DNA of 64,000 nucleotides from Rhodococcus oryzae. GTDB lineage: Bacteria > Actinomycetota > Actinomycetes > Mycobacteriales > Mycobacteriaceae. Location of the stretch: positions 186,001 to 250,000 of the forward strand of contig NZ_SUMD01000008.1 in assembly GCF_005049235.1 (NCBI RefSeq), read 5' to 3'. Positions 17,212-25,379 of this stretch are shown in pieces (the stretch's first letter is position 1; the number at the start of each line of letters is the position of its first letter). Position numbers and translations under genes: made by a program. Below the pieces are notes generated by a model, which made no database searches, had not been told where the DNA came from, and saw only the letters and a program-made list of their open reading frames with translations.

Positions 17212-18567
17212 ATGACCATGGCTCCCCCACGGCTGAGCAGATCGACCGTCACCGGCTACTCGCTCGGCTCGGTCGGCACCGGAGGCTTCGCCACACTGCC
17301 CGGGCTGGTACTCGCCTACTACCTCACCGACACGCTCGGGGTCGCCGCCGCGGCGGCCTCGATGGTGGTGTTCGTACCCAAGGCACTCGACGTGCTGATC
17401 AACCCGTACATCGGGTCTCGCAGCGATGCCGACGCGGCCCGCACCGGGACCCGCCGCCGCTTCCTGCTCCTCGGCGCACTGACCCTGCCGGTGTTCTTCG
17501 CGCTCACCTTCGCGGTGCCCGCCGGCACCTCCACTCTCGTCGGCTGCCTCTGGGTGACCACGGCCTTCATCCTCGCCGCGATCGCCTTCGGACTGTTCCA
17601 GGTTCCGTACATCGCGCTCCCCGCCGAGCTGACCGAGGACTATCACGAGCGGTCCCGGTTGATGTCCTGGCGCGTCGCGGTGCTCGCCGTCGCGATCCTG
17701 CTGTTCGGCGCGGGCGGCCCGGAACTGCGCGAACTCGGCGGCGGGGGCAGGACGGGATACCTGCTGATGGCCGTGATCGCCGGGGTGACCCTCGGGCTCG
17801 GCATGCTCGCCGCCTGGCGGATCGCGCCGCGCAGCGCGGGCGTCGGTCACGCACCCGTCGAGGCGTCGTCGGGCCACGGGCTCGCCGACAGCCTCGCCGC
17901 GGTGCGCTCGAGCGGCCCGTTCCGATTCCTGCTCGGCACGTTCGCGCTCCAGGCCCTTGCCATCGGCAGCATGCTCGGCGCCGCCCAGTACGCGGCCACC
18001 TACGTGCTCGACTCCGAGCGCGCGGTGTCGATCCTGTTCGCCGCCCTGGTCGCACCGGCACTGGCGGTGATGCCGATGTGGATCCGGCTGGTGCGGGCGT
18101 GGGGCAAGCAACGCGCGTACTTCCTGGCATCGGGCCTGTTCCTGGCGGCCTCCGTCGCGATGCTCGGTCTGATCGCCGCCCCCGGGCCGTGGGTGTACGC
18201 GGTGGTGGCGGTGGCGGGGATCGGTTACGCCGGCATGCAGATGCTGCCGATGTCGATGCTGCCGGACGTGATCAGCGACCACCAGAACACCGCCGCCGGA
18301 TCCGTGCGGGCCGGCGCCTTCAGCGGGGTGTGGACCGCCGCGGAGACCCTGGGCCTGGCGCTCGGCCCCGCCGTGGTGCTGGCCATCCTCGCCGTGACGG
18401 GGTTCGTCTCCTCCACCTCCGACCACCCCGTCGCGCAGTCCGACGGCGCGATCACCGGCATCGTGATCGCCCTCGCCGCCGTACCCGCGGTGCTCGTGGC
18501 CGCGAGCATGGTGGCACTGCGCGGATACCGACTGGCAGCCGAAGAACTGAACAGGAGCAGCAAGTGA
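17212..18567 (+). CDS. MFS transporter of the GPH/MFS_2 (glycoside-cation symporter) type
   Basis: A 451-residue membrane protein with about 12 hydrophobic segments. The N-terminal stretch GTGGFATLPGLVLAYYLTDT and the loop DVLINPYIGSRSDADAARTG resemble MelB/lipid-type MFS_2 transporters. I chose ATG 17212; an upstream ATG at 17125 would add an unconvincing 29 residues. TATGTT lies seven bases before the ATG, so the message may be leaderless. Its stop overlaps the GTG of the PLP-enzyme gene, so both products probably act on the same compound, perhaps a phosphorylated or amino lipid or a sugar amine. Confidence 0.85.
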   Translation: MTMAPPRLSRSTVTGYSLGSVGTGGFATLPGLVLAYYLTDTLGVAAAAASMVVFVPKALDVLINPYIGSRSDADAARTGTRRRFLLLGALTLPVFFALTFAVPAGTSTLVGCLWVTTAFILAAIAFGLFQVPYIALPAELTEDYHERSRLMSWRVAVLAVAILLFGAGGPELRELGGGGRTGYLLMAVIAGVTLGLGMLAAWRIAPRSAGVGHAPVEASSGHGLADSLAAVRSSGPFRFLLGTFALQALAIGSMLGAAQYAATYVLDSERAVSILFAALVAPALAVMPMWIRLVRAWGKQRAYFLASGLFLAASVAMLGLIAAPGPWVYAVVAVAGIGYAGMQMLPMSMLPDVISDHQNTAAGSVRAGAFSGVWTAAETLGLALGPAVVLAILAVTGFVSSTSDHPVAQSDGAITGIVIALAAVPAVLVAASMVALRGYRLAAEELNRSSK

Positions 18568-20030
18568 TCTTCGAACGCAGCACCGCCGAGGTGCTCGCCC
18601 AGCTCGACGAGCTGAGGAAGGCGGACGCTCCGACCGAGGGCGGGCACCTGCTGTCCTACGTGTACGACCCCGGGGTCGCGGAACTGCACGAGGTGGCGGC
18701 AGAGGCGGCCCGAAAGGCCCAGCCGCTCAACGGACTCGACCCCACCACGTTCCCGTCCGTCGCGGCGCTCGAGCGCGACCTCATCGCGACGGCCCGCGAC
18801 GTGCTGGCCGCGGGCGTACCCGACGTCGTCGGCAGCGTCACCAGCGGCGGTACCGAGAGCTGCATCCTCGCGGTCAAGTCCGCCCGCGACACCTGGCGCG
18901 CGAGCACAGGCAGCGAGGCGCGGCCGACCCTGGTGATCGGATCCACCGCGCACGCCGCATTCATCAAGGCGGCGCATTACCTGGACCTGCGGTTGCGTGT
19001 GTTGCCGGTGGACCCCGACACCTGCAGGCTGCGCGCCGAGGACGTGGCGGCCGCGCTGGACGAGACCGTCGCGCTGGTGGTCGCGTCGACACCGTCCTAT
19101 CCGCACGGTGCCATGGACCCCGTCGCTGAGATCGCGGAAGTCTGTGCGGCCCAAGGTGTCGCCGTGCACGTCGACGGCTGCATCGGGGCCTGGGTGCTGC
19201 CGTGGTGGCCGGGCGCCGAGGACCGCCCCGCCTGGGACCTGCGGGTGCCGGGCGTCGCGAGCATCTCGGTGGACCTGCACAAGTACGGCTACGCCCCGAA
19301 GGGCGTGTCGGTTCTGCTCTACCGAGACCGCGACCGGCACCGGCGCCAGTGGTTCGCGACCAGCGCCTGGCCCGGCTACGCCGTCGTCAATCCCACCATC
19401 CTCGGCTCCCGAACGGTGATGCCGATCGCCGCGGGCTGGGCGGTGTCGCAGACGCTCGGGCGCAGCGGGTTCGCCGAGCTGACCGGGCAGATCGCGCGGG
19501 CGGCCGAACAGGTGCACAAGGCGATCGACGGCATCGAGGGGCTCCGGGTCGTCGGCGACCCGATCGGCCCGCTGCTCGCCGTGGCCGCAGACCCCGACGT
19601 CCCCGCCGACCGCAGCGTGGATCCGCACCGGTGGGCCGACGCCGCGAAGGACCTGGGCTGGACGTTGCAGCCGCAGCCGGGGCGGACCCAGTCGGACGGC
19701 ACCACGCTGCCGCGCACCACCCACCTGACCCTCACGCCGGTCACCGAGCGGGTCAGCGTCGAGCTGTGCGACGCGCTGGCCGAGGCGGCAGATGCGGTGC
19801 GCGGCGTGCCGGGCGCACAGGCGCCCGCCGACGTGGTCGCGGCCGCCGGCCAGATCCGACCCGAGGACCTCACCAGTGACAATTGCGCCGCCGTCCTCGC
19901 CCTCGTGGGGCTGGAGCCCGGCGGCGGGCTGGACGGCCCGCTGGCCGAGGTGCTGGCGCTGATCGAGGCACTGCCCGAACCGGTGGCGGAGCGACTGCTG
20001 ATCGAGTTCCTCGCGCGGTTCATGGAGTAG
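18564..20030 (+). CDS. PLP-dependent lyase/decarboxylase resembling sphingosine-1-phosphate lyase
   Basis: A 488-residue fold-type I PLP enzyme of the group II decarboxylase family. VTSGGTES (residues 92-99) binds the PLP phosphate, HVDGCIGAW carries the aspartate that contacts the pyridine nitrogen, and SVDLHKYGYAPKG holds the Schiff-base lysine at K240. The HKYGYAPKG form is typical of sphingosine-phosphate lyases and some tyrosine decarboxylases. GTG 18564 overlaps the transporter stop (GTGA). The C-terminal 90 residues form an Ala/Glu-rich extension. The substrate is unknown; a phosphorylated long-chain base or amino acid is possible. Confidence 0.85.
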   Translation: MIFERSTAEVLAQLDELRKADAPTEGGHLLSYVYDPGVAELHEVAAEAARKAQPLNGLDPTTFPSVAALERDLIATARDVLAAGVPDVVGSVTSGGTESCILAVKSARDTWRASTGSEARPTLVIGSTAHAAFIKAAHYLDLRLRVLPVDPDTCRLRAEDVAAALDETVALVVASTPSYPHGAMDPVAEIAEVCAAQGVAVHVDGCIGAWVLPWWPGAEDRPAWDLRVPGVASISVDLHKYGYAPKGVSVLLYRDRDRHRRQWFATSAWPGYAVVNPTILGSRTVMPIAAGWAVSQTLGRSGFAELTGQIARAAEQVHKAIDGIEGLRVVGDPIGPLLAVAADPDVPADRSVDPHRWADAAKDLGWTLQPQPGRTQSDGTTLPRTTHLTLTPVTERVSVELCDALAEAADAVRGVPGAQAPADVVAAAGQIRPEDLTSDNCAAVLALVGLEPGGGLDGPLAEVLALIEALPEPVAERLLIEFLARFME

Positions 20031-20045
20031 GCGCCTGCGGCGCCT

Positions 20046-20085
20046 GTGCGCGCTTGACGAGGGTCAGGACTCGTCAAGCGCGCAC
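20046..20085. terminator. Long hairpin between convergent genes
   Basis: A 16-bp perfect inverted repeat (20046-20061 with 20070-20085), core TTGACGAG/CTCGTCAA, loop 8 bases, sits between the PLP-lyase gene and dps. It can act in both directions. The core recurs in the hairpin at 41240-41293. Confidence 0.85.
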
Positions 20086-20090
20086 GGGGC

Positions 20091-20567
20091 TCACGCTCCC
20101 TGCGCCTGCCACATCCAGTGCAGCTGCTCGAGCCGCGCGGTGATGGCGATGAGCAGGTCCTGGGTGACCGGGTCGGCCTTCTCGGTGAGCTCGATGCGGG
20201 CGCGGAGGCGTTCGATGACCGCGGTCAGGTTCGCCACGATCGCCTCGACCACGTCGGTGTCCTTCGTCCAGCCCGCGTCGAAGCCCTTCGTCCCCGCGTC
20301 CGCGGCGACCGTGGCGGAGCGGCCGTCGGGGCTGACCCCGACCGCGGTCGCACGCTCGGCCGCCTGATCGGTGAAATCACGTGCGGCGGCAACCAATTCG
20401 TCCAGCGAGGGGTGTACCGACAGGAAGCTCCGACCGATGACGTTCCAGTGCGCCTGCTTGGCGATGAGACCGAGGTCGATCAGGTCCACGACGGTGCCCT
20501 GCAGGGCCTCCCCCGCGATCTGCTGCTGTCCGGCGTCGAGGGTGCTGACGATGGGGCTGGTGGTCAT
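20091..20567 (-). CDS. dps: Dps-family DNA-protecting ferritin-like protein
   Basis: A 158-residue Dps protein. The ferroxidase motif is complete: AKQAHWNVIG, then HPSLDELVAAARDFTDQAAE (His, Asp and Glu ligands). Dps forms 12-subunit shells that store iron using peroxide and shield DNA. ATG 20567 is preceded by AGGAGCG. It follows furA and katA on the same strand, forming an oxidative-stress block. The C-terminus (QLHWMWQAQGA) is short and lacks the long lysine tail of the DNA-binding forms. Confidence 0.93.
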   Translation of the reverse strand: MTTSPIVSTLDAGQQQIAGEALQGTVVDLIDLGLIAKQAHWNVIGRSFLSVHPSLDELVAAARDFTDQAAERATAVGVSPDGRSATVAADAGTKGFDAGWTKDTDVVEAIVANLTAVIERLRARIELTEKADPVTQDLLIAITARLEQLHWMWQAQGA

Positions 20568-20695
20568 GATTCGCTCCTGCGGTTTCGTATGCGGTCGGTT
20601 TCGTAGGGAGGGTGGATGTCGCCATCCGCCCTCACCCAGTTCAACGACGCTTGACCACAATGGTTCCCGAATGTGGCGAAGGGCACTCCCACACG

Positions 20696-21154
20696 CTAAT
20701 CGGCCTGGGCCGTACCCCCACCCGCGGCGGCCTGACACCGCGGGCAGCTCCCCCAGAAGACGACCTCGGCCTCGTCGATCACGAATCCGTGGGTGTCCGA
20801 GGGCTGCAGGCAGGGGGCGCGGCCGACGACGCAGTCGGAGTCGAACACCGCGCCGCAGCCGCGGCAGACCAGGTGGTGGTGATTGTCCCCGGTTCGGACC
20901 TCGAACCGGGCGGGCGAACCGGCCGGTTCGAATCGGCGGAGTATCCCGGCGGCCACGCAGGCCTTCAGCACGTCGTACACCGCCTGGGTGGACACCGAGC
21001 CGAGTTCCCGGCGCGCCTCGGTGGCGAGCCGATCGACATCCGAATGCGGCTGCGCAGCAACAGCATTCAACACAGCGACTCGTGGAGCGGTCACCCGGAG
21101 CCCCGCCGCGCGCAATTGCGCCCGGGGGTCGAGGTAACCGCCTCCGTGCCCCAT
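20696..21154 (-). CDS. furA: FurA-like metal-dependent regulator
   Basis: A 152-residue Fur-family regulator. The DNA-binding domain has RVTAPRVAVLNAV and VSTQAVYDVLKACVAAGIL. The metal domain has the HHHLVCRGCGAVFDSDC block and a second cysteine pair in GSCPRC, giving a structural CxxC zinc site. Its position directly downstream of katA, as in mycobacterial furA-katG pairs, suggests that it represses the peroxidase/catalase gene and itself when metal-bound. A promoter just upstream (21161-21188) would give a message starting at the ATG. Confidence 0.92.
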   Translation of the reverse strand: MGHGGGYLDPRAQLRAAGLRVTAPRVAVLNAVAAQPHSDVDRLATEARRELGSVSTQAVYDVLKACVAAGILRRFEPAGSPARFEVRTGDNHHHLVCRGCGAVFDSDCVVGRAPCLQPSDTHGFVIDEAEVVFWGSCPRCQAAAGGGTAQAD

Positions 21155-21160
21155 GACCCC

Positions 21161-21188
21161 AGTATGCGCCGGTCCAGGACCACATCAA
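21161..21188 (-). promoter_or_regulatory. Leaderless promoter of furA
   Basis: On the minus strand TTGATG (21188-21183), 16 bases and CATACT (21166-21161) precede the furA ATG by six bases. Transcription would start at or beside the start codon. No ribosome site is seen. Confidence 0.6.
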
Positions 21189-21232
21189 AGGAGCGATGAT
21201 CGGCCTCGGACTGACGGCACCGCGGGCACGAT

Positions 21233-21265
21233 GAAGGGCCGCCCGAGAAGATCGGGCGGCCCTTC
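21233..21265. terminator. Hairpin in the katA-furA gap
   Basis: GAAGGGCCGCCCGA (21233-21246) pairs perfectly with TCGGGCGGCCCTTC (21252-21265) around a 5-base loop. It could end katA transcription before furA or act as an mRNA stabiliser. Confidence 0.7.
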
Positions 21266-21445
21266 GGGTCGACGTCCCACAGGCGCCTCTCGGCGAGTGG
21301 TCGCTCGAAGCGACTAAAGGGGTGAGGCCCGGGGCATGTCCGGACGTCGACGAGGGGTTCAACGGGCACCGGCCCGAGTTTGTTCCCGGGCGACGGCGCC
21401 TGCCGTCGCCAAGCCCGCGACCTCGACGTATGCCCCTGATACACG
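21266..21445. other. Unassigned stretch between the two katA-furA hairpins
   Basis: The 180 bases between the two hairpins have no convincing reading frame with a ribosome site. A Cys-containing frame on the minus strand (within 21091-21444) overlaps furA and has no family look. Nothing further is supported. Confidence 0.3.
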
Positions 21446-21479
21446 TCCGCCCGGACCGGGAGCCCCCGGTCCGGGCGGA
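21446..21479 (-). terminator. 15-bp tetraloop hairpin after katA
   Basis: A perfect inverted repeat (21446-21460 with 21465-21479, loop AGCC) starts 16 bases past the katA stop. It has no T-run, as usual in this window. Confidence 0.85.
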
Positions 21480-21494
21480 TGGTCGCGCTCGGTG

Positions 21495-22970
21495 TCAGCT
21501 CAGCGCTTTGATCGCCTTCGCGACGCCCTCGCCGTAGGCCGGGTCACAGGCGGTGCAGTTGTCGATGTGCCGCTGCACGACCTGGTCCGAGGCGCCGTTG
21601 ATGGCGCGCGCGGTGTTGTCGAACAGCACCTGCTTCTGCTCGTCGCTCATGTTGTTGAACAACACGCGCGGCTGCGAGAAGTAGTTGTCGTCGTCCTCGC
21701 GGTAGTCGAAGTGATCCGCGACCGCCCCGATCGCCTGCGCCGGGTTCCGGTACTGCGGCTGCTCCTGCCACTTGCCGTAGCTGTTGGGCTCGTAGTGCAG
21801 CGAGCCGCCCTGGTTGCCGTCGACCCGCATGGCGCCGTCCCGGTGGAAATTGTGCACCGGGCTCCTGGGTGCGTTGACCGGGATCTGGAAGTTGTTCACA
21901 CCCAGCCGGTAACGCTGCGCGTCACCGTAGGAGAACAGCCGGCCCTGCAGCATCCGGTCCGGGGAGAAGCTGATCCCGGGCACCACGTGCGCGGGGTTGA
22001 ACGCGGCCTGCTCGACCTCGGCGAAGTAGTTGTCGGGGTTCCGGTTGAGCTCCCACTCACCGACCTCGATCAGCGGGTAGTCGCCCTTCGGCCAGACCTT
22101 GGTGAGGTCGAAGGGGTGGTACGGCACCTTCGCCGCGTCGGCCTCCGGCATGATCTGCACGCACAGCTTCCACTTCGGGAAGTCGCCCTCCTCGATCGCG
22201 TCGAAGAGATCGCGCTGGTGGCTCTCGCGGTCGTTGCCGACGAGCTCGGCGGCCTCCGCGTCGGTGAGGTTCTCGATGCCCTGCTGGACGACGTGGTGGA
22301 ACTTCACCCAGAAGCGCTCACCCTCGGCATTGATGAAACTGAACGTGTGCGAGCCGAAGCCGTGCATGTGCCGGTACGAGGCCGGGATGCCGCGGTCGCT
22401 CATCACGATCGTCACCTGGTGCAGCGACTCCGGCAGGTTCGTCCAGAAATCCCAGTTGTTGTTGGCGCTGCGCAGGTTCGTGCGGGGATCACGCTTGACC
22501 GCGTGGTTGAGGTCCGGGAACTTCAGCGGATCGCGGAAGAAGAAGACCGGGGTGTTGTTGCCGACGAGATCCCAGTTCCCCTCCTCGGTGTAGAACTTCA
22601 CGGCGAAGCCGCGGATGTCGCGCTCGGCATCGGCCGCGCCGCGCTCGCCCGCCACCGTGGAGAACCGTGCGAACAGCTCCGTCTTCTTGCCGACCTCGGA
22701 GAAGATCTTCGCGCTCGTGTACTGGGTGATGTCGTTGGTCACGGTGAACGTGCCGTAGGCGCCGGAGCCCTTGGCGTGCATGCGCCGCTCCGGGATGACC
22801 TCGCGGTCGAAATGGGCGAGCTTCTCGAGGAACCAGACGTCCTGCAACAGCTGCGGCCCGCGCGGGCCCGCAGTGGCGACATTCTGGTTGTCGGGTACCG
22901 GTGCGCCGAACGCGGTGGTCAGCTTCTCGTCGGCACCCGTGGTGTGTCGAGGGTCATTGCCATTGCTCAT
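21495..22970 (-). CDS. katA: Monofunctional haem catalase (KatA)
   Basis: A 491-residue small-subunit (clade 3) catalase. The distal histidine lies in [13 protein letters not shown] (H65), the distal asparagine in [11 protein letters not shown], and the proximal haem tyrosine in [14 protein letters not shown]. It converts hydrogen peroxide to water and oxygen in the cytoplasm. ATG 22970 follows AAGGAAGGG. The upstream 289 bases hold its promoter but no peroxide-response box that I can identify with certainty. It heads the katA-furA-dps block. Confidence 0.97.
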   Translation of the reverse strand: MSNGNDPRHTTGADEKLTTAFGAPVPDNQNVATAGPRGPQLLQDVWFLEKLAHFDREVIPERRMHAKGSGAYGTFTVTNDITQYTSAKIFSEVGKKTELFARFSTVAGERGAADAERDIRGFAVKFYTEEGNWDLVGNNTPVFFFRDPLKFPDLNHAVKRDPRTNLRSANNNWDFWTNLPESLHQVTIVMSDRGIPASYRHMHGFGSHTFSFINAEGERFWVKFHHVVQQGIENLTDAEAAELVGNDRESHQRDLFDAIEEGDFPKWKLCVQIMPEADAAKVPYHPFDLTKVWPKGDYPLIEVGEWELNRNPDNYFAEVEQAAFNPAHVVPGISFSPDRMLQGRLFSYGDAQRYRLGVNNFQIPVNAPRSPVHNFHRDGAMRVDGNQGGSLHYEPNSYGKWQEQPQYRNPAQAIGAVADHFDYREDDDNYFSQPRVLFNNMSDEQKQVLFDNTARAINGASDQVVQRHIDNCTACDPAYGEGVAKAIKALS

Positions 22971-23259
22971 TTAGTGGATCCCTTCCTTACTCTCCGCGCC
23001 TCGCGGTATCAGCACGCACTCGGCTGTGGACCTCGGTCAGAATTTCCAATCCGGGCAGGGGCGACCCACCGCGACGTGGGCTGCGCGGCGTTGGGGCTGT
23101 GACTCGGTCACCCCTTCCCACTGGAGCATCTTTCCCCGAACAAGGCAAGAAAGGGCGAAAGGGGCGAATTCCGTTCACACCTTTCGCGAGAGTCCGGGTA
23201 CGGCGGCGCTGCGGCCTCGGTGGCCGTGCGCTGATCCGATCACGATCCGTGCTGCTCGC
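22971..23259. other. Gene-free region between katA and the monooxygenase gene
   Basis: No supported reading frame lies here; it contains the katA promoter region. I see no long inverted repeat. Confidence 0.4.
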
Positions 23260-24759
23260 TCATCCCGCACTCGCCCGCACCGTGCGCCGGGTCAGATAGT
23301 TCTCGGCGTCGAATCTCTTTGTCCGGGACCGATATCGGAAAGTGAAGGTGGGCCACATCACCGAGTTGCGCCCCTCCTTGTCGAGGTACCAGCTCGAGCA
23401 TCCGCCGGTGTTCCAGACCGTGTTCCGGAGCTGGCAGGCGATCTCCTCGTTGTAGCGCGCCTCCGCGCCGGGGAGGACCTCGACAGAGCCGCCGTCGAGG
23501 TGAGCAAGCGCACCGTTGATGTACGCGGCCTGCGACTCCAGCATATACACGATCGAGCTGTGCCCCAGGTTCGTGTTCGGCCCGTACATGAGGAACAGGT
23601 TGGGGAACCCGACGACGGTGGTACCCAGGTACGCCCGGGGGCTGCCCGCCCAGTGCTGCGCCAGCGTCCGTCCGTCGCGACCCCGGAGGTGCCGGGCCAC
23701 GGGCGGCTCGGTTGGCGAGAAACCGGTGGCGAAGATGATCGCGTCGACCGGCGTCTCCGTGCCCGCGCCGTCGACGACGCCCCCCTCGGTGACCCCGGCG
23801 AGCCCCGAATCGACCAGATCGACATCGGCTCGGGCCAGGGTCCGCAACCAGTCGTTGGACAGCAGGATCCGCTTGCAGGCGATCGTGAACTCCGGCGTCA
23901 GCTTTCGTCGCAGCGCCCGGTCGGGCACCTGCCGCCGCAGGTGCGCCGCGGCGAAGAGCTGGAAGGCCGGCAACAGCCGCGGCACCTTCGCCATCGCGAG
24001 CACGTACCCCTCGCTAGCGGTGTAGATGGACCCCCGAATGATCTTCTGCGTGAGCGGAATACGACGATAGAGCCGCTTCTCCAGTCGGGTGAGCGTGCGG
24101 TCGCCGCGCGGCAGCACCCAGGCGGGCGTGCGCTGGAACACGGTCAACCGGTCGACCCGGTCGACGATCTCCGGCACGAACTGCACGGCGGAGGCGCCCG
24201 TCCCGATCACTGCGACCCGCTTCCCGGTCAGGTCGTAGTCGTGATCCCAGGCGGCCGAGTGGAACAGCCGTCCCCGGAACGTCTCGATGCCCGGCACGTC
24301 CGGCAGCCTGGGCGTCGACAGCGCACCTGTCGCGGCGACGAGGGTCTGCGCGGTCAGCTCGCCCAGCGAGGTGCGCACCCTCCAGGTGCCAGCGGCGTCA
24401 TCCCACGACGCCTCGAGCAGCTCGCATCCGGTCAGGATCCTGTCGCGGATCCCGTTGTCGGCGACCATCTTCCGCAGGTATGCCTGGATCTCCGGCTGCC
24501 GGGCGAAGGTGTGACTCCAGTCCGGGCTCGGCGCGAACGAGAACGAGTACAGGGCAGTGGGGACGTCGCACGCGCACCCGGGGTAGGTGTTGTCGCGCCA
24601 GGTTCCGCCGATGTCGGCGCCCCGCTCGATGACGAGGATGTCGGCCGCCGGATCATCGCGCAGCACCCGCTCGGTGACCGCGAGGCCCGCGAACCCGGCG
24701 CCCACCACCAGCACGCCGACGTGGTCCGGCAACGCGAGCGGTTTCGGTGTGGCGGTCAC
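23260..24759 (-). CDS. Baeyer-Villiger-type flavin monooxygenase
   Basis: A 499-residue FAD/NADPH enzyme. The first Rossmann motif is VLVVGAGFAGLAV, followed by GGTWRDNTYPGCACDVP. The type I BVMO fingerprint F-x-G-x3-H-x3-W is present as FRGRLFHSAAWD, and a second Rossmann motif is VAVIGTGASAVQF. Type I BVMOs insert oxygen next to a carbonyl to form esters or lactones. GTG 24759 overlaps the stop of the tetR gene, so the two are translated together and the TetR is its likely repressor. The ketone substrate is not predictable; steroids, cyclic and linear ketones are all known in relatives. Confidence 0.92.
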   Translation of the reverse strand: MTATPKPLALPDHVGVLVVGAGFAGLAVTERVLRDDPAADILVIERGADIGGTWRDNTYPGCACDVPTALYSFSFAPSPDWSHTFARQPEIQAYLRKMVADNGIRDRILTGCELLEASWDDAAGTWRVRTSLGELTAQTLVAATGALSTPRLPDVPGIETFRGRLFHSAAWDHDYDLTGKRVAVIGTGASAVQFVPEIVDRVDRLTVFQRTPAWVLPRGDRTLTRLEKRLYRRIPLTQKIIRGSIYTASEGYVLAMAKVPRLLPAFQLFAAAHLRRQVPDRALRRKLTPEFTIACKRILLSNDWLRTLARADVDLVDSGLAGVTEGGVVDGAGTETPVDAIIFATGFSPTEPPVARHLRGRDGRTLAQHWAGSPRAYLGTTVVGFPNLFLMYGPNTNLGHSSIVYMLESQAAYINGALAHLDGGSVEVLPGAEARYNEEIACQLRNTVWNTGGCSSWYLDKEGRNSVMWPTFTFRYRSRTKRFDAENYLTRRTVRASAG

Positions 24760-25340
24760 TTCATCACCAGGCCCTTCCAGACCGGGAGCAGCCGCTCCCG
24801 GAGTTCGCTGTCGGATTCGGGGGTGCGGAACAACGCCGAGACGGCGAGGCCGCGGGCCAGCTCGATGCTCAGGTCGATCGCGTCCACGCCCATCCGCTCG
24901 CCCATGACCTCGGCGCTGCCGAGCCGCAGGGCGTCGCCGACCTTGCGTTCGAGCGGGATCGTCGCCTCGTGCAGGGCCGGATCGGTGCGGGCGGCCACCC
25001 ACAGCTCGAGGGCGGCGTAGAACAGCGGGCCGGTGAACGCGTCGACGAGGGTTTCGATCCCCTGGTCGGGATCGGGCCGGGCGTCGAGGATCTCGGCCAG
25101 GCGCTTCTCGACCAGGTGCTCGACGGCGGCGACCACCAGCGATTCCTTGGTCGGGAAGTGATGCAGCTGGGCCCCTCGGGAGACCCCCGCCCTGCGCGCG
25201 ATCTCCTGGGTGCTGGTCCGGGCGTAGCCGACCTCGACCAGCAGCGCGATCGCCGCGTCGAGCAGCTTCGTCCGGGTCGCGGCCGTTCGCTGCGCTTGCG
25301 TGCGCGGGGCCTGCTCGGTGTCCTGGGTCACACCGACCAC
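24756..25340 (-). CDS. TetR-family regulator of the monooxygenase gene
   Basis: A 194-residue TetR protein with the helix-turn-helix STQEIARRAGVSRGAQLHHF and FPTKESLV, then a TetR_C ligand domain. The start is GTG 25340 or GTG 25331. Its promoter contains the palindrome ACAGTC-CA-GACTGT (25360-25373). The stop overlaps the BVMO start, so repressor and enzyme are one transcript and probably autoregulated; a ketone substrate or its precursor is the likely inducer. Confidence 0.9.
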   Translation of the reverse strand: MVGVTQDTEQAPRTQAQRTAATRTKLLDAAIALLVEVGYARTSTQEIARRAGVSRGAQLHHFPTKESLVVAAVEHLVEKRLAEILDARPDPDQGIETLVDAFTGPLFYAALELWVAARTDPALHEATIPLERKVGDALRLGSAEVMGERMGVDAIDLSIELARGLAVSALFRTPESDSELRERLLPVWKGLVMK

Positions 25341-25351
25341 GGTAGCGAGGA

Positions 25352-25379
25352 AACTAAAAACAGTCCAGACTGTCGCTAA
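25352..25379 (-). promoter_or_regulatory. TetR-BVMO promoter with operator in the spacer
   Basis: On the minus strand TTAGCG, 17 bases and TAGTTT form a plausible promoter for the tetR-BVMO pair. The palindrome ACAGTC-CA-GACTGT occupies 25360-25373, inside the spacer, which is the classic repressor position. The -35 side overlaps the end of the upstream membrane-protein gene. Confidence 0.6.

Noticed and set aside
14848-18426. A 1192-codon open frame on the minus strand across the Ig-repeat and transporter genes
   Set aside because: It is antisense to two genes with clear families. Its sequence is a low-complexity Gly/Asp/Val pattern made by the Ig repeats.
17082-20030. A 982-codon frame that would fuse 500 residues to the PLP lyase
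   Set aside because: The first half is out of frame with the transporter gene that overlaps it. GTG 18564, overlapping the transporter stop, gives the right lyase length.
21091-21444. Minus-strand frame with cysteines between katA and furA
   Set aside because: It overlaps furA in another frame, has no ribosome site and no recognisable domain.
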